The translations under genes and the position numbers were made by a program. Positions 18,819 to 27,911 of a stretch of 43,825 nt of DNA are shown in pieces; positions within the stretch are counted from its first letter, which is position 1, and every line of letters starts with the position of its first letter. The stretch lies in the NCBI GenBank assembly GCA_003210135.1, contig QCNK01000014.1, forward strand, positions 1 to 43,825, read 5' to 3'. The DNA is from Prochlorococcus sp. AG-424-P23. GTDB lineage: Bacteria; Cyanobacteriota; Cyanobacteriia; PCC-6307; Cyanobiaceae. The notes beneath the pieces were generated by a model. The model had not been told where the DNA came from, did no database searches, and worked only from the letters and a program-made list of their open reading frames with translations.

Positions 18819-19877
18819 ATGCAAACCTATGGAAATCCAGATACTACCTATGGATGGTGGGCTGGTAATTCAGGTGTAGCAAATCGCTCAGGAAAATTCA
18901 TTGCTGCTCATGTAGCTCATGCAGGATTAATTGTTTTCTGGGCGGGTGCATTCACCCTTTTTGAACTTTCACGATTTGACCCAAGCGTCCCAATGGGTCA
19001 TCAACCTCTAATCGTTCTTCCTCACTTAGCAACTCTTGGAATAGGGTTTGATGCTAATGGTGTTGCGATGGGAGATACTAAACCTGTTCTAGCGATAGCA
19101 ATAGTTCACTTAGTTTCTTCTATGGTTTTAGCAGCCGGAGGCCTATTACACTCTTTACTTCTTCCAGGAAATCTAGAAGATTCTGATGTAGCAAGAGCTA
19201 GAAAATTCAATATTGAATGGGATAATCCAGACAAATTGACATTTATTCTTGGTCACCATTTAATTATTCTTGGTTTCGCAGTTATCGCCTTTGTTGAATG
19301 GGCAAGGGTTCATGGAATTTATGATCCAGCTATTGGTTCTGTAAGACAAGTTGAGTATGAATTAAATTTGGCCAAAATTTGGAATCACCAAACAGACTTT
19401 TTAACTATTGATAGCCTTGAAGAAGTAATGGGAGGCCACGCTTTCCTTGCTTTCGTTGAGATCACTGGTGGTGCTTGGCATATTGCTACTAAGCAAGTTG
19501 GTGAATATACCAAATTTAAAGGTAAAGGACTTCTCTCTGCAGAAGCTGTTCTCTCATGGTCATTAGCTGGAATAGGCTGGATGGCTATTATTGCAGCCTT
19601 CTGGAGTGCAGCTAACACAACAGTTTATCCAACTGAATTCTTTGGTGAACCACTTGAGTTGAAGTTTAGTATTTCTCCTTATTGGGTAGATACTGTTGAC
19701 CTTCCTGATGGTGAGTACACTTCAAGGGCATGGTTAGCTAATGTTCATTACTATTTTGGATTCTTCTTTATTCAAGGTCATCTATGGCACGCTTTAAGAG
19801 CACTAGGCTTTGATTTCAAGAGAGTTACAAATGCTATCAGTAATATTGATAGTGCAACAGTTACTCTTAAAGATTAA
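18819..19877 (+). CDS. pcb: Prochlorophyte chlorophyll-binding antenna protein (Pcb)
   Basis: Thylakoid antenna protein of the CP43/IsiA family that binds divinyl chlorophyll a and b and replaces phycobilisomes in Prochlorococcus. The 352-residue protein has six hydrophobic segments with His residues placed for chlorophyll ligation, e.g. [45 protein letters not shown] and [18 protein letters not shown]. It starts with [18 protein letters not shown], typical of Pcb, and lacks the large lumenal loop of true CP43. It is a single gene with its own upstream region and a strong terminator, fitting high and separate expression. Confidence 0.96.
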   Translation: MQTYGNPDTTYGWWAGNSGVANRSGKFIAAHVAHAGLIVFWAGAFTLFELSRFDPSVPMGHQPLIVLPHLATLGIGFDANGVAMGDTKPVLAIAIVHLVSSMVLAAGGLLHSLLLPGNLEDSDVARARKFNIEWDNPDKLTFILGHHLIILGFAVIAFVEWARVHGIYDPAIGSVRQVEYELNLAKIWNHQTDFLTIDSLEEVMGGHAFLAFVEITGGAWHIATKQVGEYTKFKGKGLLSAEAVLSWSLAGIGWMAIIAAFWSAANTTVYPTEFFGEPLELKFSISPYWVDTVDLPDGEYTSRAWLANVHYYFGFFFIQGHLWHALRALGFDFKRVTNAISNIDSATVTLKD

Positions 19878-19901
19878 TTTCAAATTTTCTTACAATTATC
19901 A

Positions 19902-19929
19902 AAAGGCTCCTCTTACAGGAGCCTTTTTT
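19902..19929 (+). terminator. Rho-independent terminator of pcb
   Basis: A perfect 10-bp stem AAAGGCTCCT / AGGAGCCTTT (19902-19911 and 19917-19926) around the loop CTTAC, running into T residues. It lies 25 bp after the pcb stop. It is the only strong terminator hairpin I found in the window. Confidence 0.88.
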
Positions 19930-19985
19930 ATTTGAAAAATTTTGTTTATTAATTTAGATTTAGAGTTATATATTTTTTAAAATCA

Positions 19986-21362
19986 TTGAATATTTTTTCG
20001 ATACAGAATAAAGATATTTTTTCAAATTCTCTATTGATAAGTTTTTTGGGATTGTTAATTATATTTTTTTTGTTGATTTTTGGAAGGAAATTTAAACTTG
20101 CTGTTCAACTTGAGAGATTTGGATTGCCGATAGCAGTAATATCAGGAATTTTAGGTATATCTATAGGCCCATTTGGTGCGATACACTTCTTACCAAAAGA
20201 AACAATAAATGTTTGGAGTAATTTTCCTACTCCTCTTTTATCATTAGTCTTCGCAACTTTAATGATGGGAAGACCTATACCTAATATAAATGGTTTAGTT
20301 AAACCGATTTTTAATCAATTTCTACTAGCTCTTTCACTAGGTTTCGGACAATTTTTTGTCGGTGGACTTGTTGTTAAATATTTTCTGCCTCCATCTATGG
20401 GCGCAAATCCTCTAATGGGTTGTTTAATAGAGATAGGTTTTGAGGGCGGTCATGGAGCTGCATCAATAATCGGTGAAAGTTTTAATAAACTAGGTTTCCC
20501 AAATGGTTTAGATCTTGGTTTGGCTATGGCAACAATGGGTCTTTTATCCTCTTCAATATTGGGTAGCATATTCATCTTCCTTGGTAGAACTTTAGGTCTT
20601 TCAGATACTGAGGAAATTATTGAACAAAAAGATACTCTAAAGGGAAAAAATAAGACGGGAATTTTTGCAGATTTAAGAATTCTTATAATAAATCTTGGAT
20701 TCTCTGGTTTGGCAATTTCTTTTGGTATTTTGCTACTTAAATTTTTAAGGTATATTTCAAGTTCTTTTGGAGATTTTTCGAAGGAAATTATTTTTTCACT
20801 ACCAGTATTCCCTTTTATCCTTATAGGTTCGCTCCTTATAAGATATATTTTAGAGAAAACCAAAAATACAGAATTTATTTCAAATATTCTGCAACGGGAG
20901 ATTGGTATTTTATCCACAGATTTGTTGATTTTTACAGCTATGGCGAGTTTAGATATCGCAGTTGTTTTTGATAATTGGATACTTATTTTAGTGTTTACTA
21001 TTTTCGGTTTATTTTGGAATTTAATCTGCATTGCTTATTTCGCATACTTTATTTTTGATGATTATTGGTTTGAAAAAAGCTTGATAGAGTTTGGGAATTC
21101 TACAGGTGTTGTAGCTTCTGGGTTACTTCTTTTAAGGCTAGCAGATCCTAAAAATATTTCTAAGACTTTACCAATTTTTACGTCAAAACAGCTTTTCGCT
21201 CAGTTAATTCTTTCTGGGGGACTTTTTACAGTTCTTGCACCATTAATGATTTCTAAAATTGGGTTAGATTATTGGACAGAAATTTGTGCCCTAATTACAT
21301 TCGCAATTCTTTTTATTGCATTGATTTTTAATAAAGTAGAGATGAAAAAGTTTCAACAATAG
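19986..21362 (+). CDS. GltS-like sodium/glutamate symporter family protein
   Basis: Integral membrane protein of about 458 residues with roughly ten to twelve hydrophobic segments. The first half contains LMMGRPIPN and the motif LMGCLIEIGFEGGHGAASIIGE, which matches the conserved GGHG loop of GltS (ESS family); a related loop, FGNSTGVVASGLLLLRLADP, occurs in the second half, as expected for the inverted repeat. Likely a sodium-coupled transporter for glutamate or another anion; the substrate is not certain. The start is TTG at 19986. Confidence 0.78.
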   Translation: MNIFSIQNKDIFSNSLLISFLGLLIIFFLLIFGRKFKLAVQLERFGLPIAVISGILGISIGPFGAIHFLPKETINVWSNFPTPLLSLVFATLMMGRPIPNINGLVKPIFNQFLLALSLGFGQFFVGGLVVKYFLPPSMGANPLMGCLIEIGFEGGHGAASIIGESFNKLGFPNGLDLGLAMATMGLLSSSILGSIFIFLGRTLGLSDTEEIIEQKDTLKGKNKTGIFADLRILIINLGFSGLAISFGILLLKFLRYISSSFGDFSKEIIFSLPVFPFILIGSLLIRYILEKTKNTEFISNILQREIGILSTDLLIFTAMASLDIAVVFDNWILILVFTIFGLFWNLICIAYFAYFIFDDYWFEKSLIEFGNSTGVVASGLLLLRLADPKNISKTLPIFTSKQLFAQLILSGGLFTVLAPLMISKIGLDYWTEICALITFAILFIALIFNKVEMKKFQQ

Positions 21363-21395
21363 CCCTAGAATAGTACTAACATAAATTTTATTTTA

Positions 21396-21653
21396 ATGTC
21401 ATTTACTCCTCACGATATTCCACCTCAAGAAAATAAAGAGAAGTGGTTTAGGAGTCATTTACTCGGAAGGGAAATTGAACTAGGAGAATTGTATAGTCTT
21501 GGATCAAATGATTTAGATTTGCTAATGGCGGAGACTGCAGAAATTAGAAGCGATCTTGATTTTAAGGAAAAAAATATTGGTAAATTTAGGACTGCAGGAT
21601 ATTTTTTGGAGTTAGCAAGAATTATTGAAAAAAGGAAGTTGTTAGAAAGTTAA
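21396..21653 (+). CDS. Small conserved-looking protein, unknown function
   Basis: 85 residues, soluble, acidic, mostly helical by composition, starting SFTPHDIPPQENKEKWFRSHLLG. I recognise no domain. It starts 33 bp after the GltS-like gene on the same strand. Its TAA shares TTAA (21650-21653) with the stop of the convergent GST gene. Confidence 0.6.
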   Translation: MSFTPHDIPPQENKEKWFRSHLLGREIELGELYSLGSNDLDLLMAETAEIRSDLDFKEKNIGKFRTAGYFLELARIIEKRKLLES

Positions 21654-22309
21654 TTAAAAGGAAAATAATTCTTTCTATAATTTGGTTCCCACAATTCGTA
21701 TTTATACATTAAGGTTTTAAATTCTTTATTTTTCTCAAATGAATTTAACCAGTTTTTTATCGAGGGTTCAAAATAATTTATCCTTTTTTGACTTTCACAA
21801 GCGATTCTAAATTGTCTTACAAAAGGCCAGACAGACCAATCAGCGATTGTGGGGCTATCTCCAAAAAAGTATTTGTTTTTTGCAAGTAGTTCGTTACATC
21901 TCTTTATGAATTTAATAGCATTTGTGAAATGAAATTCTTCATCACTATCTTTATATCTTGTGGCATATTTAAATCGATCTAAATGATATTTGAATTCGTT
22001 ATCGTTTTCATTAATTATTTCAAATATATCTTCCTTTTTGTTCTCAGGAAAATAAATTAATTTGATGTTTTCCTTTTTCGACTCTGAGAGAGCCCACAGG
22101 ATGATTTCAAGACTTTCTTCAATAACTTCACTATTTTTTTTTATAAGAATTGGAACCGTTTTAGTTTTTGAATTATTTAAAAAATCTAGAGGTTTATTTT
22201 TTAAATCAATTTCTCTTATCTCTACTTTTATTTCGCAAATTAACAGGGCCCATCTTGCACGAATTGCATATGGACATCTACGAAATGAATATAAAATATC
22301 GTTTTTCAT
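21650..22309 (-). CDS. Glutathione S-transferase family protein
   Basis: Thioredoxin-like N-terminal domain with the redox-type motif RRCPYAIRARWAL (Cys at residue 12), TVPIL at the cis-proline position, and ESLEIILWAL for the glutathione contact. The C-terminal helical domain has PTIADWSVWPFVRQFR. The CPYA motif suggests a glutaredoxin-2-like or omega-like thiol function rather than a classical detoxifying GST. 219 residues, full length. Confidence 0.85.
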   Translation of the reverse strand: MKNDILYSFRRCPYAIRARWALLICEIKVEIREIDLKNKPLDFLNNSKTKTVPILIKKNSEVIEESLEIILWALSESKKENIKLIYFPENKKEDIFEIINENDNEFKYHLDRFKYATRYKDSDEEFHFTNAIKFIKRCNELLAKNKYFFGDSPTIADWSVWPFVRQFRIACESQKRINYFEPSIKNWLNSFEKNKEFKTLMYKYELWEPNYRKNYFPFN

Positions 22310-22383
22310 ATTGTAAAAACTTTTAATTTTCCTAATTCTTTTAGTATTATCTAAGTAGGAATAGTATTAATTTTACAACGCAA

Positions 22384-22926
22384 ATGTCGGGATATGTTTA
22401 CCTTATTAGAGTAGGAGACCTTTATAGGATTGGGAAAACCGATAATCTTGAAAAGAAAATTAAAAAATTAAAGCCAGATGAATTATTAAAATCAATTATG
22501 ACTAAGGAGCCAGAAACTCTTGAAGCAAGACTACTAAGAAAATATAAGTCGCAAAGAATTCCTGAAACTGGTTATTTAAAGCTTTCTAAAAGACAAATTA
22601 GAGAATGTAAAAAGCAATTTGAATTAAAGGGCAACTTACCTCACACTTTAGATGCTGAAGTTTCCATAACTCTATTTGCATCTTTTTTATTGTTTTCATT
22701 AGGTTCTTTTATTTTTAATTATTTTAATTTTGGATTTCTAAGATCTATATCTTATTCTTTTGGAATAGCATCTCTACCAATGGTTATATTATTTATTACA
22801 GGTAGTTTTGGCGGATACTTTTCTGAAGATTTATCTCTTTTTTCATTGTTAACTAATCGAATAAAAGGTTTATTTATTGCAATCGCAATGCTTTCAATGG
22901 CTTACTTAATTTTTAATTTAGGTTAA
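22384..22926 (+). CDS. Membrane-anchored GIY-YIG (T5orf172-like) protein
   Basis: The first 60 residues look like a GIY-YIG nuclease-type domain: YVYLIRVG near 4-11, LYRIGKT at 13-19, and a later helix with ETLEARLLRKYKS (Glu at 47). Residues about 93-113, 122-144 and 160-179 form three hydrophobic segments, so the domain sits on the membrane. Family knowledge: the catalytic Tyr, Arg and Glu of GIY-YIG enzymes have counterparts here, but activity is unproven. Its TAA shares TTAA with the convergent SDR gene. Confidence 0.6.
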   Translation: MSGYVYLIRVGDLYRIGKTDNLEKKIKKLKPDELLKSIMTKEPETLEARLLRKYKSQRIPETGYLKLSKRQIRECKKQFELKGNLPHTLDAEVSITLFASFLLFSLGSFIFNYFNFGFLRSISYSFGIASLPMVILFITGSFGGYFSEDLSLFSLLTNRIKGLFIAIAMLSMAYLIFNLG

Positions 22927-23630
22927 ATTTCATAGTTACAATTTAACGCGATTTCAAATGGAACTGATTGGGTAGGTAACTTAAGAATAGTTGAGCATAT
23001 TTCAGCAATATCTTCAGGTTGTGTCATGCTTGATTTGTCTAAAGAAGAGATATTTTGGGCCATTTTTGTATTAACCCAGCTTGGGCAAATTGCAGAAATC
23101 CTTATATTTTTATCCCAACCTTTATTTTTCATGGTTTGGCATAATCCCATCAAAGCAAACTTTGAAGAAGAATAAGCGGCTAAATCACCTTTGGATCTTT
23201 TACCACTCATTGAAACTAAAACAATAATTCTTCCTCTCCCAGAGGCACATAAATGATCCCAAGAAAGCCTACATAAATGCCAAATTGCTAAAAAATTGAT
23301 ATTTAATGTATTTAAAATATCTTCTTCATCACCATCTTTGTATAAGAAAGGAACTTTTGATAATACTCCAGAACAATTGATTACTGAATCAAATCCTCCA
23401 AATTCATCTACGGTATTCTTTATCCAATTTTCGGCTGTAATTTTTTTTAAAGCATCATAGTGGTTTATTATAATTTTCCCTTCTGGCCATTTTTTTGGAT
23501 CAATAGCGCTTCCTTTTAATGATTCTAAATTTCTTATGCCAACACTAATTCTATTGCCTTCTTTTAATTCTTTATGTGCAATATTTAGTCCAATACCTCT
23601 ACTGGCTCCACTTATTAATATGGTTCTCAT
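22923..23630 (-). CDS. Short-chain dehydrogenase/reductase
   Basis: Classical SDR with the nucleotide loop SGASRGIG at residues 7-14, the NCSG segment in place of NNAG, catalytic Ser in VSMSGKRS, and YSSSK as the YxxxK motif; ICPSWVNTKM follows. 235 residues, NAD(P)-dependent by fold. The substrate is unknown. It lies 7 bp downstream of lycopene cyclase on the same strand, so it is probably cotranscribed; a role in carotenoid or isoprenoid chemistry is only suggested by position. Confidence 0.85.
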   Translation of the reverse strand: MRTILISGASRGIGLNIAHKELKEGNRISVGIRNLESLKGSAIDPKKWPEGKIIINHYDALKKITAENWIKNTVDEFGGFDSVINCSGVLSKVPFLYKDGDEEDILNTLNINFLAIWHLCRLSWDHLCASGRGRIIVLVSMSGKRSKGDLAAYSSSKFALMGLCQTMKNKGWDKNIRISAICPSWVNTKMAQNISSLDKSSMTQPEDIAEICSTILKLPTQSVPFEIALNCNYEI

Positions 23631-23637
23631 TTTTTAA

Positions 23638-24921
23638 CTATATGTTTGGAAATATTATCCTAAGTAACATTTTAAATTCTCTTCCATGCATAATCATAAG
23701 ACCTTTCTTTACACTCCATGGAGCCTTTAAAAACATTACGCACATAGCATATACAATCTCTTTTAAAGAAAGAGTATCAGTTAAAAACCCGTACCATTGA
23801 TTTTTAGGTAATTGGAAAAAACTGCCAAAAAATTCTCTCAATAGTTTCTCATCAAACCTCATGAGTTTTTCTAATCCAAATTGGTAAAGTGATTTCTTCC
23901 TAATTAATTCTTTTGACCATAAAGTTTCCCAACCTTTTCTAGCAATATGATAGGTACTTAGATTTTTGTTTTTAATAGCTTCTGAGACTGCCTTTGCGAC
24001 AAGTGGAGCTCTTCTTAAAACATTACCAATTAAATATCCAGATGCAGGATGTACCATTGAAGCCGCACCACCATATCCAAGTATTTGTTGTTTGAAATCT
24101 GGGATTGGCATGTTCATAGGAAGAAATAAGCCAAGCTCTTCATGCTGCATGCTTGTGATTGATATATTTCGATAAGAAAGCCTCTTCTCTAGTCTCTCTT
24201 TTAAATTTTCCATTGTTAGAGGATTTACCAAACCAAGAGATGTCTCTTCAAGAAAATATTTTCCATCCCCCATATCCATGGCATAAAGAAAAGTTGGCGG
24301 TTCTTTTTTTTGCTCACCATTAAGATGATCATTTCTATAGTCCATTAATACAAACTGCCCTTTCTTAAGTGGAGGTTTACTAAAATTACCTACTATCCCA
24401 TAACAAGTTTGGACTGCTAAGGGACCACAGGATTTTAATTTAAGAAAAACAGGATCATACCCTGTTGCATCTACTACTAATCTTGCAGAGTAAGTTTTGC
24501 CATCTTTTGTAGTTACTGTACTCTTATATTTTTCAAAATGTATTTTGTTTGCAAAGCCTTGATGCCATTTAATAAAAGACTTATTGCATTCGTTAAACCA
24601 ATAATTGTGGAGTTTCTTCTTATCAAATAGTCCATAATCTAGTGAATGTTCCGTGGCTTTATTCTCGTCGTCCTGCTCTTCTAAAGCGCCATGCCCAAAA
24701 AAACTTACAGTATTCTTCCATCTATATTCAAGTAAATCCTGAAGCCCGAGTTGGTCAACTTCTTTCCCCCAAATGCCATATGTATTTGGCCAAGGTTCAT
24801 CTGGCCCATTTGGAGAAAGCACTTCAACATCTAATTTTTCCTTCCCTAAAGCTGAGGCAATAGCCATACCTGCAGGCCCTGCACCCAAAACAAGAACATC
24901 TGGCATATTTTCTTTTGACAT
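23638..24921 (-). CDS. crtL2: Lycopene cyclase (CrtL type, probably epsilon/beta)
   Basis: FAD/NAD-fold cyclase that closes the ends of lycopene for alpha- and beta-carotene, the Prochlorococcus carotenoids. Seen: the dinucleotide motif VLVLGAGPAGMAIASALG near residues 10-27, WPNTYGIW, MDYRNDH, and GGAASMVHPASGYLIGNVLRRAP of plant-type cyclases. Length 427. Prochlorococcus has two such enzymes; from recalled gene order (near pcb, beside the POR-like gene) this is the one reported to form epsilon as well as beta rings. The epsilon call rests on memory, not on residues I can point to. Confidence 0.8.
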   Translation of the reverse strand: MSKENMPDVLVLGAGPAGMAIASALGKEKLDVEVLSPNGPDEPWPNTYGIWGKEVDQLGLQDLLEYRWKNTVSFFGHGALEEQDDENKATEHSLDYGLFDKKKLHNYWFNECNKSFIKWHQGFANKIHFEKYKSTVTTKDGKTYSARLVVDATGYDPVFLKLKSCGPLAVQTCYGIVGNFSKPPLKKGQFVLMDYRNDHLNGEQKKEPPTFLYAMDMGDGKYFLEETSLGLVNPLTMENLKERLEKRLSYRNISITSMQHEELGLFLPMNMPIPDFKQQILGYGGAASMVHPASGYLIGNVLRRAPLVAKAVSEAIKNKNLSTYHIARKGWETLWSKELIRKKSLYQFGLEKLMRFDEKLLREFFGSFFQLPKNQWYGFLTDTLSLKEIVYAMCVMFLKAPWSVKKGLMIMHGREFKMLLRIIFPNI

Positions 24922-25143
24922 TAAATATAAATCTTATGATTAAAGAAATTTATGGAACAAATTATTACTTCTGAGCCTAGAATTATATTTTTCATCCAAT
25001 ACTTATAATGAGAGTAGATTAATAATAATCAAATTACTCAAATACTAGTGACTAAGTTTTCAGTGTTTTAACAATAATTTATAAGATTACAAAATAAAAA
25101 AAAACTTTATTTTTTTTTATCATAAAAAAATATAGGAACTTAA

Positions 25144-26145
25144 ATGATTAAAAATAAAAATATTTTAATTACTGGAGGTAATTCAGGAATAGGGTTTTTT
25201 GCCATTATTAATTTACTGAAGACGAAAAATATTTTATATGTTGTAATAAAAAACGAATTTAGAAAGAATGAATTTCTCAGAAAAATCGAGAAATACTTTG
25301 ATAAAAATTATCTTAGTAAATTTTTAAATATTATTGAAAATTGTGATCTTTCAGATCTAGAGAATATTAAAAAAATTAAAGATTACTTTATTAGTAAAAA
25401 GATTTTTTTAGATGTTCTTGTTTTAAATGCAGGATTGCAATATACAGGCTCTTTTTACCCTAAAGTATCAAAACAAGGCATAGAACTAACTTTTGCAGTA
25501 AATCATCTCGCACATTTTTACTTGGTAAATCTCCTAAAAGATTTTATTAGAGATAAAGAAGAATCTAGAATTATTATTACATCATCAGATGTACACGACC
25601 CTAATAGTTCAGGTGGCAATATAGGAAAGAAAGCGGGACTTAATAACCTAGTTAATTTAAGAAAAAAAGTAACTGGGCAATTTTTAAATTTTAATGCTGA
25701 TGAAGCTTATAAAAATAGTAAGTTATGTAATATTTTGTTTGCTAAAGAACTTGAAAAAAAATTAAAAATTTCCTCTAGTAAAATTTCTGTAATTACTTGG
25801 GCTCCTGGTTTAGTAATACCAAATGATGATCTTGGTTTTTTTAGATACAGTAAGCGTTTTAATCTCTTTGGATATTTAATTTTTTCTAAAGCTGCAAAAA
25901 ATATTTTAGGAATTTCTGAAAGTATAGAAAATGCTGGTAGAATACTTTCTGAAATTGTTTTTGATTCAAATTTAAATAATATTGGTTACGTTCATTTAAG
26001 TAATAAACTTATATCTTTTAAAAAACATAAATTAGTTGAAAGTAAGGTTAGTGATGAGGCAAATAATTCTGAGTTGGCTTCAAAACTCTGGATTTTAAGT
26101 GAAGAGATTTGTAGATCATTTGGCTTTGTTACTTTCAATATTTAA
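25144..26145 (+). CDS. POR-like short-chain dehydrogenase (paralogue of light-dependent protochlorophyllide reductase?)
   Basis: SDR with TGGNSGIG at residues 10-17, NAG at 95-97, ITSSDVHDP around 145-152, and Y189-K193 in AYKNSKLCN, the POR-like form of YxxxK. Length 333, the NHLAHFYLVNLL segment and the C-terminal helical region also resemble POR. Unlike true POR, the composition is unusually Lys/Ile/Asn-rich and several loops differ. It could be a diverged POR acting on a pigment, or an unrelated SDR. The ATG has AGGA eight bases upstream. It lies divergent from crtL2 and overlaps the convergent MscS gene by 30 bp. Confidence 0.65.
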   Translation: MIKNKNILITGGNSGIGFFAIINLLKTKNILYVVIKNEFRKNEFLRKIEKYFDKNYLSKFLNIIENCDLSDLENIKKIKDYFISKKIFLDVLVLNAGLQYTGSFYPKVSKQGIELTFAVNHLAHFYLVNLLKDFIRDKEESRIIITSSDVHDPNSSGGNIGKKAGLNNLVNLRKKVTGQFLNFNADEAYKNSKLCNILFAKELEKKLKISSSKISVITWAPGLVIPNDDLGFFRYSKRFNLFGYLIFSKAAKNILGISESIENAGRILSEIVFDSNLNNIGYVHLSNKLISFKKHKLVESKVSDEANNSELASKLWILSEEICRSFGFVTFNI

Positions 26146-27153
26146 GGTTTGTGTTGGGAATGCAAACTCTATATTATTAACCGCAAATTCCTCAATAATT
26201 CTTAAATTTATAGATTGTTGAGCTTCCATTGCGGCGAGATAATTATTTGTTGGGATGTAATAAACAAGTTCGAAATTAAGACTGAAGTCCCCAAAATCTG
26301 TGAAATGACATCTATCAAAAGACGCATCTTTTGTCTCTTCAATTATTTTTTTAATTATTATTGGAATCAATTTCATAAGTTTTGGAGAGGTTTCATAAAC
26401 TACTCCCAATTTATGCACTAACCTTCTTTTTTCCATTTGTGCGTAATTTGAAATTATTCCATTTGTTAGGGCGCTATTGCTCATTACTATTACTTCTCCA
26501 TTAATACTTCTTATCCTTGATGATCGTACTCCAACTCTCTCAACCATTCCAAGGACTCCATCAGATTTTATAAACTCACCTTTTTGAAAAGGTTTATCAA
26601 GCAAAATTGTTATATATTCAAAGAACTCCTGAACTGGATCTTTCAAAGCTAATCCTGCTCCAATACCTCCTGCACTTAGTAAAGCCCAAATAGCAGTCAT
26701 TTGAACACCTATATTTTGTAAGAAAAAAATTGAACCAATAGTCCATGTTAATGCTTTTATCAAAGGAGTTAGTGAAGATACCATCGAACTAATTGAGGAA
26801 TCATTAATTTTCGAGGTCGTTTCTGTTAAAGATCTTATTAAAACTTTGTTGAGAGCTTTTATGATGATTATTAATATAAATAATTTCAAAATAGTCAATA
26901 AGACAGAGATGAAAGTTATTTCATCAGCAAAAAAATAGTCAATTGAAAAATAAAATGAAAGGAGGAAACCTATAGGTTTTATGATTCCAGAGATCACCTC
27001 AAAAATAAAATCATCGAAATTTGTTTTTGTTCTTTTGGAAATCTTTTTAAAAAATATTTTTGAAACTTTTGAAATTATTATCGACAATAAAGTTCCAATA
27101 AAAAAAATAGATATTGCCAGAAGGAAATTTTCAGTAAGTAATTTCATATTCAA
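26116..27153 (-). CDS. MscS-family mechanosensitive ion channel
   Basis: About four N-terminal transmembrane segments (roughly 8-30, 45-70, 80-105, 130-165). The last runs into the glycine/alanine-rich pore helix and LLSAGGIGAGLALKDPVQEFFEYITILLDKPFQKGEFI, the MscS signature. The beta domain follows (VERVGVRSSRIRSINGEVIVMSNSALTNGIISNY) and then an alpha/beta cytoplasmic domain. 345 residues. Role: release of solutes on hypo-osmotic shock or ion homeostasis. Its 3' end overlaps the POR-like gene by 30 bp. Confidence 0.92.
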   Translation of the reverse strand: MNMKLLTENFLLAISIFFIGTLLSIIISKVSKIFFKKISKRTKTNFDDFIFEVISGIIKPIGFLLSFYFSIDYFFADEITFISVLLTILKLFILIIIIKALNKVLIRSLTETTSKINDSSISSMVSSLTPLIKALTWTIGSIFFLQNIGVQMTAIWALLSAGGIGAGLALKDPVQEFFEYITILLDKPFQKGEFIKSDGVLGMVERVGVRSSRIRSINGEVIVMSNSALTNGIISNYAQMEKRRLVHKLGVVYETSPKLMKLIPIIIKKIIEETKDASFDRCHFTDFGDFSLNFELVYYIPTNNYLAAMEAQQSINLRIIEEFAVNNIEFAFPTQTLNIESNKAK

Positions 27154-27225
27154 ATAAACCCTTAAAATTTATCTCTAATTAAATTTTAAATTATCTCAAA
27201 ACAACAATCCAGTCTTTACTTTTCT

Positions 27226-27795
27226 TTAACTCATTATTATGTTTCTAATTTCTTTAAATTCTTCTCTATCCGCAGTTTTGCATAATTCAAAAATTATTGA
27301 TTCAGTTGTTGATAAGATCGCCCCACTATGAGCCATTCTTTGTAATGCTATTTCATGATCTACCCTATTTCGACTTCCCATGGAATCTGATATGAGAATA
27401 ACTTCAAATCCTTTTTGTAAACAATCTAAGACTGTTTGTTGAATACAAATATGCGTTTCGATCCCGCAAACTATCAAATTAGTAATTTTCTTATCTTTAA
27501 GTTCTTTTAAAAAATCTTCTAATTTAGCTAGGCTGAATTCCATTTTTTCAAATTTTCTAAATTCTGCTATGGGTGATAATTCAGGTATCGTTACTCCCAA
27601 TTTGAGTGGGTTCTGTTCAGATATAAATATGTTTTCTTCTAAAATTTGGTAAGCATTTATTAGCTTTATAATGTTTTTGATAATTGAATCCTTATTAAGA
27701 ATTGGTCTTATTATTTTTTCCTGAATATCAATAATTATCAAGGCGTTTACTTTCGATGATAATTTATCAGAAGAAATTTCTTGATCATTCATCAT
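27226..27795 (-). CDS. Isochorismatase-family (cysteine) hydrolase
   Basis: 189-residue hydrolase with the Asp-Lys-Cys triad: Asp in LIIIDIQEK, Lys in the KFEKMEFS segment, and Cys in IETHICIQQTVLDCL. The family includes nicotinamidases and YcaC-like proteins; the substrate cannot be read from sequence. Not an isochorismatase proper, since no siderophore genes are nearby. It precedes the MscS gene by 72 bp and is divergent from fur. Confidence 0.85.
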   Translation of the reverse strand: MMNDQEISSDKLSSKVNALIIIDIQEKIIRPILNKDSIIKNIIKLINAYQILEENIFISEQNPLKLGVTIPELSPIAEFRKFEKMEFSLAKLEDFLKELKDKKITNLIVCGIETHICIQQTVLDCLQKGFEVILISDSMGSRNRVDHEIALQRMAHSGAILSTTESIIFELCKTADREEFKEIRNIIMS

Positions 27796-27911
27796 TTATA
27801 CATAAAGATACATTTAACATAATATTTTGAAGAACTTTAGTAAACATTTTAAATCAATAAGTTGTTTTACTCTCATCTAGAGTTATTATTGAGAATAGCC
27901 ATGGGTTAATT

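Noticed and set aside
20450-21031. A 193-codon open frame on the minus strand opposite gltS
   Set aside because: It is fully antisense to a clear transporter gene, its residue make-up (Ser, Lys, Ile, Pro) mirrors a hydrophobic gene read backwards, and no family pattern is visible.
24922-25143. The A/T-rich gap between crtL2 and the POR-like gene as an RNA gene or terminator
   Set aside because: Poly-A/T runs only; no stable stem or tRNA-like arms could be found, beyond the ribosome site at the POR-like start.
27796-27911. A Fur box (TTATTATTGAGAATA, about 27883-27897) between the isochorismatase-family gene and fur
   Set aside because: TGAGAAT is one mismatch from a half-site, but the rest does not fit the 19-bp or 7-1-7 consensus better than other AT-rich DNA here.
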